A stretch of DNA of 11,766 bases, from assembly GCA_021736965.1 (NCBI GenBank), contig JAIPEV010000039.1, positions 1 to 11,766 on the forward strand, in the 5' to 3' direction. Shown here one piece after another: positions 1-6,225 of this stretch. The first letter of the stretch is position 1. The number at the start of each line of letters is the position of its first letter. Position numbers and translations under genes: made by a program. The notes below the pieces were generated by a model that saw only the letters and a program-made list of their open reading frames with translations, did not search any database and had not been told where the DNA came from. Origin of the DNA: Halanaerobiales bacterium (GTDB lineage Bacteria > Bacillota > Halanaerobiia > Halanaerobiales > M55B127).

Positions 1-946
1 CATCTGTACTATTAATATATACTTTTACAGTTATTCTTTTAGTATATACTTTAAACTGATCATTTTTTAACTTTAAAAAGATTATATTGCCTGTGACCTT
101 ATCTTTTCTTAATCTTCTTGTAACTTTTTGACAAAGCTTTAATAAATACTTATACAATATATCTTTATCATTAACATCCTTATCAAATGTAATTTCATTA
201 CTAATTGATTTCATCTTTTGTTTGGTAGTTACTTTTCTTAAATCTTTACCTCTAATTAAATCAAATAAGTTTTTACCGTTTTTACCAAATAAGCTTTCTA
301 ACTCTTTTATAGAAAGATTCTTTAGTTGTTCTATTTTAGAGATACCGATTTCATTTAGTTTCTTAGCACTTTTTTTTCCGATTCCAGGTATCTTTTTTAT
401 AGATAGAGGATCAATTATATCAGATATCTTGTCATTTTCAATAATTACTAGTCCATCAGGTTTATCTAAATCAGAACCAATCTTTGCTAAAAACTTATTA
501 TTAGCTACTCCAATTGAACAGTTAATACCAATCTTTTTCTTTATTGTTTTTTTAATCTTTTTTGCAATCTGTTCTGAGCTGCCATATAATCTGTGACAAC
601 CCTTAACATTTAGAAAAGCTTCATCAATTGAAAGCTTTTCAACCTGTGGTGTGAATTCTTTAAAAATATTAAAGATCTGTTTTGATATTTCACTGTATCT
701 TTTGCTTCTTGCTGGTAAGTATATTCCTTGTGGACATAACCTTTTTGCCTCAGCTATTGGCATTGCAGAATGTATTCCAAACTTTCTTGCCTGATAAGAA
801 GCAGTTGATACTACTCCTCTATTATCAAGTGCTATTCCACCAATAATAACAGGCTTACCTTTTAATTTTGGATTGTCTAACTGTTCAACTGAAGCAAAAA
901 ACGCATCCATATCAACGTGAATAATGTTAAGTTTTTCTTTCATCAT
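1..946 (-). CDS. dinB: DNA polymerase IV (Y-family translesion polymerase), 3' end cut by window edge
   Basis: Error-prone Y-family polymerase that copies past damaged template bases. About 315 codons are open from the ATG at 946 to the window edge. The order matches the family: HVDMDAFFASVE near residues 10-21 (first catalytic Asp and the aromatic steric-gate region), LSIDEAFL with catalytic Asp108-Glu109, a helix-hairpin-helix stretch KKIPGIGKKSAKKL, and then a little-finger domain containing KSISNEITF. The remaining C-terminus, including any beta-clamp-binding peptide, lies outside the window. Two ATGs in tandem (946 and 943) are possible starts, with only a weak GAAGTG upstream. The start is 12 bases after the ddl stop, so it is probably co-transcribed with trpS and ddl. 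No frameshift was seen in the leftmost 240 bases, which were checked codon by codon. Confidence 0.95.
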   Translation of the reverse strand, partial: MMKEKLNIIHVDMDAFFASVEQLDNPKLKGKPVIIGGIALDNRGVVSTASYQARKFGIHSAMPIAEAKRLCPQGIYLPARSKRYSEISKQIFNIFKEFTPQVEKLSIDEAFLNVKGCHRLYGSSEQIAKKIKKTIKKKIGINCSIGVANNKFLAKIGSDLDKPDGLVIIENDKISDIIDPLSIKKIPGIGKKSAKKLNEIGISKIEQLKNLSIKELESLFGKNGKNLFDLIRGKDLRKVTTKQKMKSISNEITFDKDVNDKDILYKYLLKLCQKVTRRLRKDKVTGNIIFLKLKNDQFKVYTKRITVKVYINSTD

Positions 947-958
947 ATAATAAACACT

Positions 959-1984
959 TCAAACATTATTTAAAGCAATTTTTATTAAGTTATCTATTAA
1001 ACTTTGATAACTAATTCCAGTTGCTTCCCATAGTTTGGGATACATACTGTATCTGGTAAAACCAGGAATTGTATTTATTTCATTTATGTAAATCATATTT
1101 TCCTTTAAAAAGAAATCTACACGAGCCAATCCTTCCCCATTGATTATTCTAAAAGCATCAACTGCCATCGCCTTTATTTTATCAGAAACACTTTCATTTA
1201 GATCTGCTGGAATTATTAACTTTGTCTTTTCATCTTGATACTTTGACTTATAGTCATAAAACTCATGGGAAGGAATAATTTCGCCAGGAACCGAAGCTTT
1301 GATCTCATGTTTACCCAAGACTGCACATTCAATCTCTCTAGCCTTAATCCCTTGTTCAATAATTACTTTATCGTCATATGAAAAAGCTGTCTTTAAAGCA
1401 TGATCTAACTTATCATTGTTATTTACTTTAGAAATCCCTATACTTGAACCTAGATTAGCAGGTTTAATAAACAAAGGGAATTTATTTTTATAAATAAATT
1501 GATCTAACTTATCCTCATATTTAAAATTTTTATTAATTATTAAAAATTCAGTTTGTCTTAAATTATGATAGTCAAAAAGACTTTTCATAACTCCCTTATC
1601 CATACCTACTGCACTACCTAATACCTTTGTTCCAACATAAGGGATCCCAATTAAATCTAAAAATCCCTGTATTTTGCCATCTTCACCATATGGACCGTGT
1701 ATTAATGGGAAGATAAGATCATACTCATTTTTTAAAAGAAGTTTAAAGCCTGTTGCTTTAAGTTCTTTTTGTAATGGAACTTCAAGTAGATTCTCATCAA
1801 TTAAAATTTCTCTTGATTTATTATTATCTAAGCAGTTACCTTTTTTATCAACTGCTATCGGATAAATATCATATTTGTTTCTATTAGCATAGTTATAGAC
1901 CGAACGAGCTGACATTATTGAAACTTCATGTTCTTCAGACTTACCTCCAAATAAAATACCTAATTTAATTTTTTTTGTTCTCAT
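959..1984 (-). CDS. ddl: D-alanine--D-alanine ligase
   Basis: ATP-grasp ligase that makes the D-Ala-D-Ala dipeptide for peptidoglycan precursors in the cytoplasm. At 341 residues it is close to normal family length. Motifs in order are the N-terminal GGKSEEHEVS (residues 13-22), HGPYGEDG (96-103), the ATP-binding KPANLGSSIG (174-183), the omega-loop YDYKSKY (243-249), RVDFF (288-292, Mg ligand Asp290) and NEINTIPGFT (301-310, Mg ligands Glu302 and Asn304). The YDYKSKY loop is the D-Ala-D-Ala form, not the His-containing D-lactate form of VanA-type enzymes. The start is supported by AGGTGA a few bases upstream of the ATG. It sits 20 bases after the trpS stop and 12 before dinB, as the middle gene of a likely operon. 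Confidence 0.97.
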   Translation of the reverse strand: MRTKKIKLGILFGGKSEEHEVSIMSARSVYNYANRNKYDIYPIAVDKKGNCLDNNKSREILIDENLLEVPLQKELKATGFKLLLKNEYDLIFPLIHGPYGEDGKIQGFLDLIGIPYVGTKVLGSAVGMDKGVMKSLFDYHNLRQTEFLIINKNFKYEDKLDQFIYKNKFPLFIKPANLGSSIGISKVNNNDKLDHALKTAFSYDDKVIIEQGIKAREIECAVLGKHEIKASVPGEIIPSHEFYDYKSKYQDEKTKLIIPADLNESVSDKIKAMAVDAFRIINGEGLARVDFFLKENMIYINEINTIPGFTRYSMYPKLWEATGISYQSLIDNLIKIALNNV

Positions 1985-2004
1985 ATTTTCACCTACTATT
2001 AAAT

Positions 2005-3000
2005 CTATTTAAAATAATTTAGTTTCATTGCTTCCTTTACCTCATTTACAGTCTCCTTAGCAATCTTTTTGGCTTTTTTAGTTCCATTTATTACTATTTC
2101 ATCGACAAGATCAGGTTTATTAAGATACTGTTGCCTTCTGGCTCTAATTGGTTCAAATATTTCATTTATAGCATTTGCCAATCTTTTTTTGCAGTCAACA
2201 CATCCTATTGTACCAGCCTTACATCTCTTTTCAATTTCTTTAAGATTATCTTCATTAAAAGCCCTGTGATATTCAAAAACAGTACAAACTTCTGGATGAC
2301 CAGGATCAGTAGCTCTAACTCTAGCCGGATCTGTCTTTGCAGACATAACTTTTTTTTCGACTTCTTTTTTACTATCATTTAGATAGATCGCATTATCAAG
2401 TGACTTACTCATCTTATTTTCGCCATCTAATCCTACTAACCTAGGTATCCTACTAATTAATGGTTCAGGTTCTTTAAATACAGGCTTATATAGTTGATTA
2501 AACTTACGAACTATCTTTCTAGTTTGTTCAATATGAGGTAGTTGATCTTGTCCAACCGGAACTAAATCTGCTTTACAAAATGTAATATCAGCAGCCTGAC
2601 TTACCGGATAACCTAAAAATCCATATGACATTTCTCTATATCCATATTGATCAGCTTCAGATTTAATTGTTGGATTTCTTTGGAGTTGATTTACTGTAAC
2701 TATCATTGAATAAAAAATGGTCAATTCTGCAATCTCAGGTATCATGGATTGGACTAAAATTGTTGTTTCTTCTGGATCAATTCCCACTGCCAGATAATCT
2801 TCAGCTACCTGATGAACATCATTAGAGAGTTTATCTGGTTGATCAAAATTTGTTGTTAAAGCCTGTATATCTGCTATTATTAGAAATGTATCATATTCAT
2901 GTTGTAACTTTAATCTGTTTTCTAAACTTCCTACATAATGCCCTAAATGAAGTTTGCCTGTAGGTCTATCTCCTGTTAAAATTCTCTTTTCTTTTTCCAA
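2005..3000 (-). CDS. trpS: Tryptophanyl-tRNA synthetase with a probable Fe-S cysteine set (TTG start)
   Basis: Class I aminoacyl-tRNA synthetase that charges tRNA-Trp. With the TTG start it has 331 residues, normal for bacterial TrpRS. Visible signatures are TGKLHLGH (HIGH-type motif, His18-His21), VGQDQLPHIEQTR (149-161) and KMSKS (196-200). The frame stays open upstream to 3105, but that longer start would overlap perR and add about 35 residues with no family counterpart. The TTG at 3000 is preceded by AAGGAAGGTGA with a 7-base spacer and was therefore chosen. Four cysteines, C239-x20-C260-x6-C267-x2-C270, resemble the [4Fe-4S] motif known from Thermotoga maritima TrpRS (C-x22-C-x6-C-x2-C). 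The leader from the predicted transcript start is only about 40 bases, too short for a T-box. It is the first gene of the probable trpS-ddl-dinB operon. Confidence 0.96.
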   Translation of the reverse strand: MEKEKRILTGDRPTGKLHLGHYVGSLENRLKLQHEYDTFLIIADIQALTTNFDQPDKLSNDVHQVAEDYLAVGIDPEETTILVQSMIPEIAELTIFYSMIVTVNQLQRNPTIKSEADQYGYREMSYGFLGYPVSQAADITFCKADLVPVGQDQLPHIEQTRKIVRKFNQLYKPVFKEPEPLISRIPRLVGLDGENKMSKSLDNAIYLNDSKKEVEKKVMSAKTDPARVRATDPGHPEVCTVFEYHRAFNEDNLKEIEKRCKAGTIGCVDCKKRLANAINEIFEPIRARRQQYLNKPDLVDEIVINGTKKAKKIAKETVNEVKEAMKLNYFK

Positions 3001-3007
3001 GTTAAAA

Positions 3008-3018
3008 TCACCTTCCTT
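3008..3018 (-). promoter_or_regulatory. Ribosome binding site deciding the TTG start of trpS
   Basis: On the minus strand the sequence reads AAGGAAGGTGA, then seven bases, then TTG. It is the only good Shine-Dalgarno site near the start of the conserved TrpRS homology, so it places the start at 3000. It also shows that the apparent overlap with perR is not real. Confidence 0.8.
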
Positions 3019-3024
3019 AGTATC

Positions 3025-3053
3025 TTGACTATATCTGAGCAATTTGATACTAT
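3025..3053 (+). promoter_or_regulatory. Candidate sigma-A promoter of perR
   Basis: TTGACT (3025-3030) and TACTAT (3048-3053) are separated by 17 bases, and the perR start codon lies about 40 bases downstream. The -35 matches the consensus at five of six positions and the -10 at four of six. In such AT-rich DNA this is a reasonable but unproven match. Its -10 lies almost exactly on top of the -10 predicted for trpS on the other strand. Confidence 0.5.
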
Positions 3054-3077
3054 ATAAATTACTGTAACACATTATAA
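3049..3077 (-). promoter_or_regulatory. Candidate sigma-A promoter of trpS operon
   Basis: On the minus strand TTATAA (3072-3077) and TATAGT (3049-3054) are 17 bases apart, giving a leader of roughly 40 bases before the TTG start. The -35 is weak (four of six), the -10 good (five of six). It overlaps the perR promoter candidate, so the two could exclude each other. Confidence 0.45.
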
Positions 3078-3092
3078 ATAAGGAGAATAAAT

Positions 3093-3476
3093 ATGGATAA
3101 AACAAGAATGACTAAACAAAGAAAAACTATTATAAACATATTAAAAGATACTGATACACATCCAACAGCTGAGTGGATTTATGATCAAGTTAAAAAAGAG
3201 ATCCCTAAGATTAGTCTTGGTACAGTTTATAGAAATCTTAATTTATTGGCAGAAAAAGATCAAATCACTGTAATTAACTATGCTAATGAACAAAGCCATT
3301 ATGATGGTAATACCAAAAACCATTACCATTTTAAGTGCAAAAATTGTAAACGTATATATGATCTTGATTTAGATTTATTTTCAAAGGATTTAAATAAAAT
3401 AGCAAATCAAAATACTAATTTTAAAGTTTCAGATCATCGCCTTGAATTTTATGGCTTGTGTCCAATCTGTAAATAA
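3093..3476 (+). CDS. perR: Fur-family peroxide-sensing repressor, PerR-like
   Basis: Metal-dependent DNA-binding repressor of 127 residues. The N-terminal half is the winged helix (TVYRNLNLL near 44-52). The C-terminal half is the dimerisation and metal domain. Two CxxC pairs (C82/C85 and C123/C126) form the structural zinc site. All five regulatory-metal ligands of Bacillus PerR have counterparts: His23, Asp71, His77, His79 and Asp90. Asp90 is the position that is Asp in PerR and usually Glu in Fur, and FKVSDHRLEFYG near the C-terminus also resembles PerR. In PerR, iron-catalysed oxidation of His ligands by peroxide releases the repressor from DNA; that this protein works the same way is inference. 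The start follows AAGGAG with a 7-base spacer. It is the only plus-strand gene here, divergent from trpS. No clear PerR box was seen upstream, so autoregulation is not shown. Confidence 0.9.
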   Translation: MDKTRMTKQRKTIINILKDTDTHPTAEWIYDQVKKEIPKISLGTVYRNLNLLAEKDQITVINYANEQSHYDGNTKNHYHFKCKNCKRIYDLDLDLFSKDLNKIANQNTNFKVSDHRLEFYGLCPICK

Positions 3477-3479
3477 CAG

Positions 3480-4301
3480 TTATAATATTTCTAATATATT
3501 ATTTATCAACCTTTTGAACTTTGGTTTTACTTTCTTTGCTACCATCATCACTTCTTCATGAGTAAGAGATTCTTCATCTTTACCTTTCATGACATCAGTA
3601 ATACACGATATTGCGAGATTATCTAATCCAGCATGAGTACCAGCAATTAACTCTGGTACTGTAGACATTCCAACTGCATCAGCACCGATTAACCTTTGAA
3701 ACTTACTCATTGCATAACCCTCATAGACAGGACCGGTAATTGCTAAATATACCCCCTTCATGATATGAATATCTGCTTTTTTTGCAGCCTTTTCAGCAAC
3801 TTCAATCATCTCTTGGGGATGGGCTTCTGTCATTGCAGGAAAACGAGGACCAATTTCATCATCATTTTTTCCAATTAATGGATTGTTATTCATAAAATTT
3901 AGATGATCAGTTAAAACCATAAGATCACCAGGTCTAAAGGTTTTATTTAAACCTCCGGCAGCATTTGTTATAATCAACTTAGAAATTCCAAGCTCTTTCA
4001 TAATCCATACTGGGAATGCAATTTCTTTCATTGTATAACCTTCATAATAATGAACTCTTCCATTCATGGCAACAATATCTTTACCAAATTTTTTTCCAAA
4101 TACAAACTCTCCAGCATGTCCTTCAACTGTAGATACTGCCATCCCCGGAACTTCACTATACTTTATTATTTTTTTGTCTTCTAACTCATTACTATATTCA
4201 CCTAGTCCAGAACCTAATATTAAACCGATCTTAGGATCAATATCTAACTTCTGTTTTATAAAGTTAACTGCTTTAATTCTTTTTTCTTTAAATTCGATCA
4301 T
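3480..4301 (-). CDS. Purine nucleoside phosphorylase, trimeric (PNP/MTAP) family
   Basis: Cytosolic salvage enzyme that splits purine nucleosides with phosphate into base and ribose-1-phosphate. It has 273 residues, normal for the trimeric family. Motifs are GSGLG (30-34, phosphate loop), GHAGEFVFG (61-69), GRVHYYEGY (81-89), NAAGG (113-117), GPVYEG (190-195, with Glu194 as the base-binding Glu) and GMSTVPE (211-217). The position equal to human Asn243, usually in an ITN context, is Asp236 (ITDVMKG). The Glu-to-Asp spacing of 42 matches the human E201-N243 spacing. Asp here may admit 6-aminopurines such as adenosine. The ATG at 4301 is chosen because GGAGGT lies six bases upstream. A longer open frame to 4337 would overlap the preceding gene. 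It is the third gene of a probable operon and meets perR tail-to-tail. Confidence 0.94.
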   Translation of the reverse strand: MIEFKEKRIKAVNFIKQKLDIDPKIGLILGSGLGEYSNELEDKKIIKYSEVPGMAVSTVEGHAGEFVFGKKFGKDIVAMNGRVHYYEGYTMKEIAFPVWIMKELGISKLIITNAAGGLNKTFRPGDLMVLTDHLNFMNNNPLIGKNDDEIGPRFPAMTEAHPQEMIEVAEKAAKKADIHIMKGVYLAITGPVYEGYAMSKFQRLIGADAVGMSTVPELIAGTHAGLDNLAISCITDVMKGKDEESLTHEEVMMVAKKVKPKFKRLINNILEIL

Positions 4302-4307
4302 TTGTAT

Positions 4308-4313
4308 ACCTCC
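4308..4313 (-). promoter_or_regulatory. Ribosome binding site deciding the phosphorylase start
   Basis: A perfect GGAGGT on the minus strand, six bases before the ATG at 4301 and just after the stop of the TrmO-RNase HI gene. It rules out the in-frame ATG at 4337, which would lie inside the previous gene without a comparable site. Confidence 0.85.
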
Positions 4314-4320
4314 AAAAATA

Positions 4321-5184
4321 TTAAATGTTATTTTCAATTTCTTTTTTTGCTAAAGAATCAACCTTTTCATTATACTCATTTCCCTGATGAGCTTTAACCT
4401 TTCTAAATTTAATTTTCTTTTTATTGATCAACTTGTCAAGTTCTTGCCATAGTTTAAGATTTTTAACCTCCTTATTACTAGAAGTTTTCCAACCTCTCAT
4501 CTTCCAGTCCTTTAGCCATTCATTTATTCCTTTTACTACATAGTTAGAATCAGAATATAAAACTATACTTTTATTTTTTCTTATAGCTTTTAAAGCTTCT
4601 ATTACAGCTTTAAGTTCCATTTGATTATTTGTTGTATCTGGGTTAAAACCTTTAATAATTATCTCTTTATCATCATCAAAAATCAAAGCAGCGTATCCTC
4701 CAGGGCCCGGATTTTTATAGCAAGATCCATCAGTATAGATTACAATTTCATCTTTATTAAAGGTATAATAATCATCTTTGCTGTCTAAAGATCTATAGTA
4801 TGGTTTAATATCTAAAATAGGTGTCCCATTTAATGCATCAATACCTGTTATATATATTTTATTATCTTCAATATACTTTACTCCAACCGTACTTAATCCA
4901 ATCTTATTAGGCCTATTTGGTGTTCTGGTAGCAAAAAGTCCTCTCTTTTTATTACTAGTAGAGTAAGTAGGATTAATTATTAATTTTGTTTCTTCATCAA
5001 GTTTATTTAAATAAAAAAGTACAATAAGATAATCATACTTATTGAGGCCTTTCAGTCCTCTTTGGTACTCTTGGTTTATTGATAATACAAATTCACCATC
5101 AGCCTCTATATCTGGTTGACGAGGTATATTATCGTTATTATTATAGGGAGTTATTATCTCTCCAATAGGTTCAAATTTAATCAT
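4321..5184 (-). CDS. Fused TrmO-like tRNA t6A37 methyltransferase and ribonuclease HI
   Basis: A single 287-residue frame holds two complete domains. Residues 1 to about 140 are a TrmO/YaeB (UPF0066) domain: PIGEI near 6-10, IPRQP (20-24), RGLFATRTPNRPNKIGLS (81-98) and NGTPILDIKPY (119-129). This family methylates the N6 of threonylcarbamoyladenosine at position 37 of some tRNAs, using SAM. Residues from about 146 to the end are RNase HI: YTDGSCYKNPGPGG with Asp152, NNQMELKA with Glu190, LYSDSNYV with Asp212, and VKAHQGNEYNEKVDSLAKK with His266 and Asp276. The whole DEDD active site is present, so cleavage of RNA in RNA:DNA hybrids is expected. The linker is almost absent. The start follows AGGTGA and overlaps the preceding stop (ATGA), so translation is probably coupled. 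It is followed after 19 bases by the phosphorylase. Whether both activities occur in vivo is inferred from the motifs only. Confidence 0.93.
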   Translation of the reverse strand: MIKFEPIGEIITPYNNNDNIPRQPDIEADGEFVLSINQEYQRGLKGLNKYDYLIVLFYLNKLDEETKLIINPTYSTSNKKRGLFATRTPNRPNKIGLSTVGVKYIEDNKIYITGIDALNGTPILDIKPYYRSLDSKDDYYTFNKDEIVIYTDGSCYKNPGPGGYAALIFDDDKEIIIKGFNPDTTNNQMELKAVIEALKAIRKNKSIVLYSDSNYVVKGINEWLKDWKMRGWKTSSNKEVKNLKLWQELDKLINKKKIKFRKVKAHQGNEYNEKVDSLAKKEIENNI

Positions 5185-5540
5185 CTTTTATCACCTTCAT
5201 CTTCTTTAAGTTGCTCTAGATATTTGACAGCTCTTCTTAGGTGCGGAATTACTATAGAACCACCTACTACTAATGCCACACTAAATACTTCATATATTTC
5301 ATCTTCTGAGATACCTTCTTGATAACATTTATCGATGTGATAGTTTATACAGTCATCACACCTTAAGACCATTGATGCAACTAAACCTAGCATCTCTTTT
5401 GTTTTTACTTTTAAACTACCTTTTTTATATACATTAGTATCTAAGTTAAAAAACCTTTTGATTTCTAAGTTATCAGACTCAAATATTTTTTTGTTTAATT
5501 TTTTTCTTTCTTCCCAAAAATCATCTTTTTTTTCTGACAT
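5181..5540 (-). CDS. AhpD-like / carboxymuconolactone decarboxylase family CxxC protein
   Basis: Small all-helical protein of the AhpD/CMD superfamily, 119 residues. The active-site pattern of AhpD-type thiol proteins is present: Glu49, then Cys61-Asp-Asp-Cys64 and His68 (RCDDCINYH), followed by VGGSIVIPHLRRAV (92-105). Members act as disulfide reductase or peroxidase partners or as decarboxylases. The CxxC-xxx-H arrangement favours a thiol redox role, but no AhpC peroxiredoxin is nearby, so the substrate is unknown. The ATG at 5540 is chosen because GGGGGT lies four bases upstream. A longer frame to 5573 would begin at or before the predicted transcript start (about 5572). It is the first gene of an operon with TrmO-RNase HI, which it overlaps by four bases, and the phosphorylase. 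Oxidative-stress control by the nearby PerR-like protein is possible but not shown. Confidence 0.88.
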   Translation of the reverse strand: MSEKKDDFWEERKKLNKKIFESDNLEIKRFFNLDTNVYKKGSLKVKTKEMLGLVASMVLRCDDCINYHIDKCYQEGISEDEIYEVFSVALVVGGSIVIPHLRRAVKYLEQLKEDEGDKR

Positions 5541-5578
5541 ATTTACCCCCATAAATTTGACTATTACTATCATTTTTA

Positions 5579-5607
5579 AGTATATAATGATTTTTATACC
5601 ATATCAA
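5579..5607 (-). promoter_or_regulatory. Strong sigma-A promoter for the AhpD-like/TrmO-RNase HI/PNP operon
   Basis: The minus strand reads TTGATA (5602-5607), a 17-base spacer, then TATACT (5579-5584). Both hexamers are one to two changes from consensus with ideal spacing. The predicted transcript start is near 5572, about 30 bases before the ATG at 5540. The promoter lies in the 90-base gap after the stop of the membrane-protein gene at 5631. Confidence 0.7.
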
Positions 5608-5630
5608 ACAAAACTGTTTATTTGAAAATA

Positions 5631-6158
5631 CTATTTTTCTTTATAGAAATCATCTAATTTTTTACTTATTTCTTCTTTTTCTTTCATTATTTTTTCTTTT
5701 AATTTACCAGTTGGGCCTTCTTCTTTTAGATAATCATCCTTAAAAAATGTACCTATTAAATAAAATAGAGCCGAAGGTAAAAACCAGATAATAAAGAGCA
5801 CATAGTATATAAAGTTAAGCTCGATATTAAAACCTAAAATCTCTGTGATAAAAATCTTTCTACTAAGATAACCTAAGTTTTGTGGTAATACCAATAAAAC
5901 TATTATTACAACAAATATATTAGTCGAATAAACCAAAATATAGTTTTTAATTATATTCCAGATTAATCCACCTCTTCTTTTTTCATTCTCTTTAAGGTTT
6001 CTGAATGAAAAGTATAAAGGTAATATAACTGGCCAGGAAATGATTATCCCTAATGACCAAAAAATCCATTTATTTTTTCTATTATAGGCATCAATTGCAA
6101 CAAATACAGTAATAGGAACAGCTAAAAAGTATGTAAATAGTATTATTGAAATATACAT
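5631..6158 (-). CDS. Membrane protein of unknown function, four predicted helices
   Basis: I do not recognise a family. The 175 residues show hydrophobic stretches near 4-23, 31-52, 74-92 and 112-138. They are separated by basic loops, one reading NLKENEKRRGG at about 54-64. A very charged, Lys/Glu-rich C-terminal tail follows (about 150-175, KLKEKIMKEKEEISKKLDDF), probably a short cytoplasmic amphipathic or coiled-coil helix. No signal-peptidase site, metal motif or catalytic motif is visible. The ATG at 6158 follows GAGGA with a 7-base gap. It appears to be monocistronic: a promoter and hairpin lie just upstream and the next operon has its own promoter downstream. Its reading frame is clean and clearly protein-like, so it is a real gene. 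Confidence 0.85.
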   Translation of the reverse strand: MYISIILFTYFLAVPITVFVAIDAYNRKNKWIFWSLGIIISWPVILPLYFSFRNLKENEKRRGGLIWNIIKNYILVYSTNIFVVIIVLLVLPQNLGYLSRKIFITEILGFNIELNFIYYVLFIIWFLPSALFYLIGTFFKDDYLKEEGPTGKLKEKIMKEKEEISKKLDDFYKEK

Positions 6159-6189
6159 TTTTCAGTCCTCAATTCTTCGATTTAATTAT

Positions 6190-6215
6190 AAAAAAAGGAA
6201 TTTAGAATCCTTTTT
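6190..6215 (-). terminator. Terminator-like hairpin in the leader of the 5631-6158 gene
   Basis: On the minus strand an 8-bp stem AAAAAGGA/TCCTTTTT with an 8-base loop runs into seven consecutive T, the form of an intrinsic terminator or attenuator. The stem has only two G-C pairs, so its strength is doubtful. It could also work weakly on the plus strand, where five T end the right arm. It sits directly at the start of the transcript predicted from the promoter at 6226-6254. Confidence 0.55.
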
Positions 6216-6225
6216 GAACAATACT

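Noticed and set aside
222..596. Plus-strand open frame of about 124 codons
   Set aside because: It is antisense to dinB, which is conserved across the same bases. Other plus-strand frames at 1674, 2069, 2131, 4066, 5116 and 11369 are likewise shadows of minus-strand genes.
959..1984. VanA-type D-Ala-D-Lac ligase
   Set aside because: The omega loop is YDYKSKY, the D-Ala-D-Ala form, and no vanH or vanX neighbour is present.
3001..3045. T-box leader for trpS
   Set aside because: T-box leaders need well over 100 bases with a specifier loop and terminator; only about 40 bases are available.
3041..3080. Possible PerR or Fur box upstream of perR
   Set aside because: ATTATAA-like half-sites occur, but no 7-1-7 inverted repeat could be laid out; in DNA this AT-rich such halves are expected by chance.
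3001..3105. N-terminal extension of trpS to an ATG at 3105, overlapping perR
   Set aside because: The extra 35 residues have no family counterpart, would overlap the start of perR, and lack a good ribosome binding site. The TTG at 3000 has a strong one.
5541..5573. Longer start for the AhpD-like gene at 5573
   Set aside because: It would lie at or upstream of the predicted transcript start near 5572, and GGGGGT supports the ATG at 5540.
5605..5624. Hairpin CAAATAAA/TTTGTTTG after the 5631-6158 gene
   Set aside because: The stem is low in G-C, has a wobble and no U-run follows; it overlaps the -35 of the next promoter, so it is not called a terminator.
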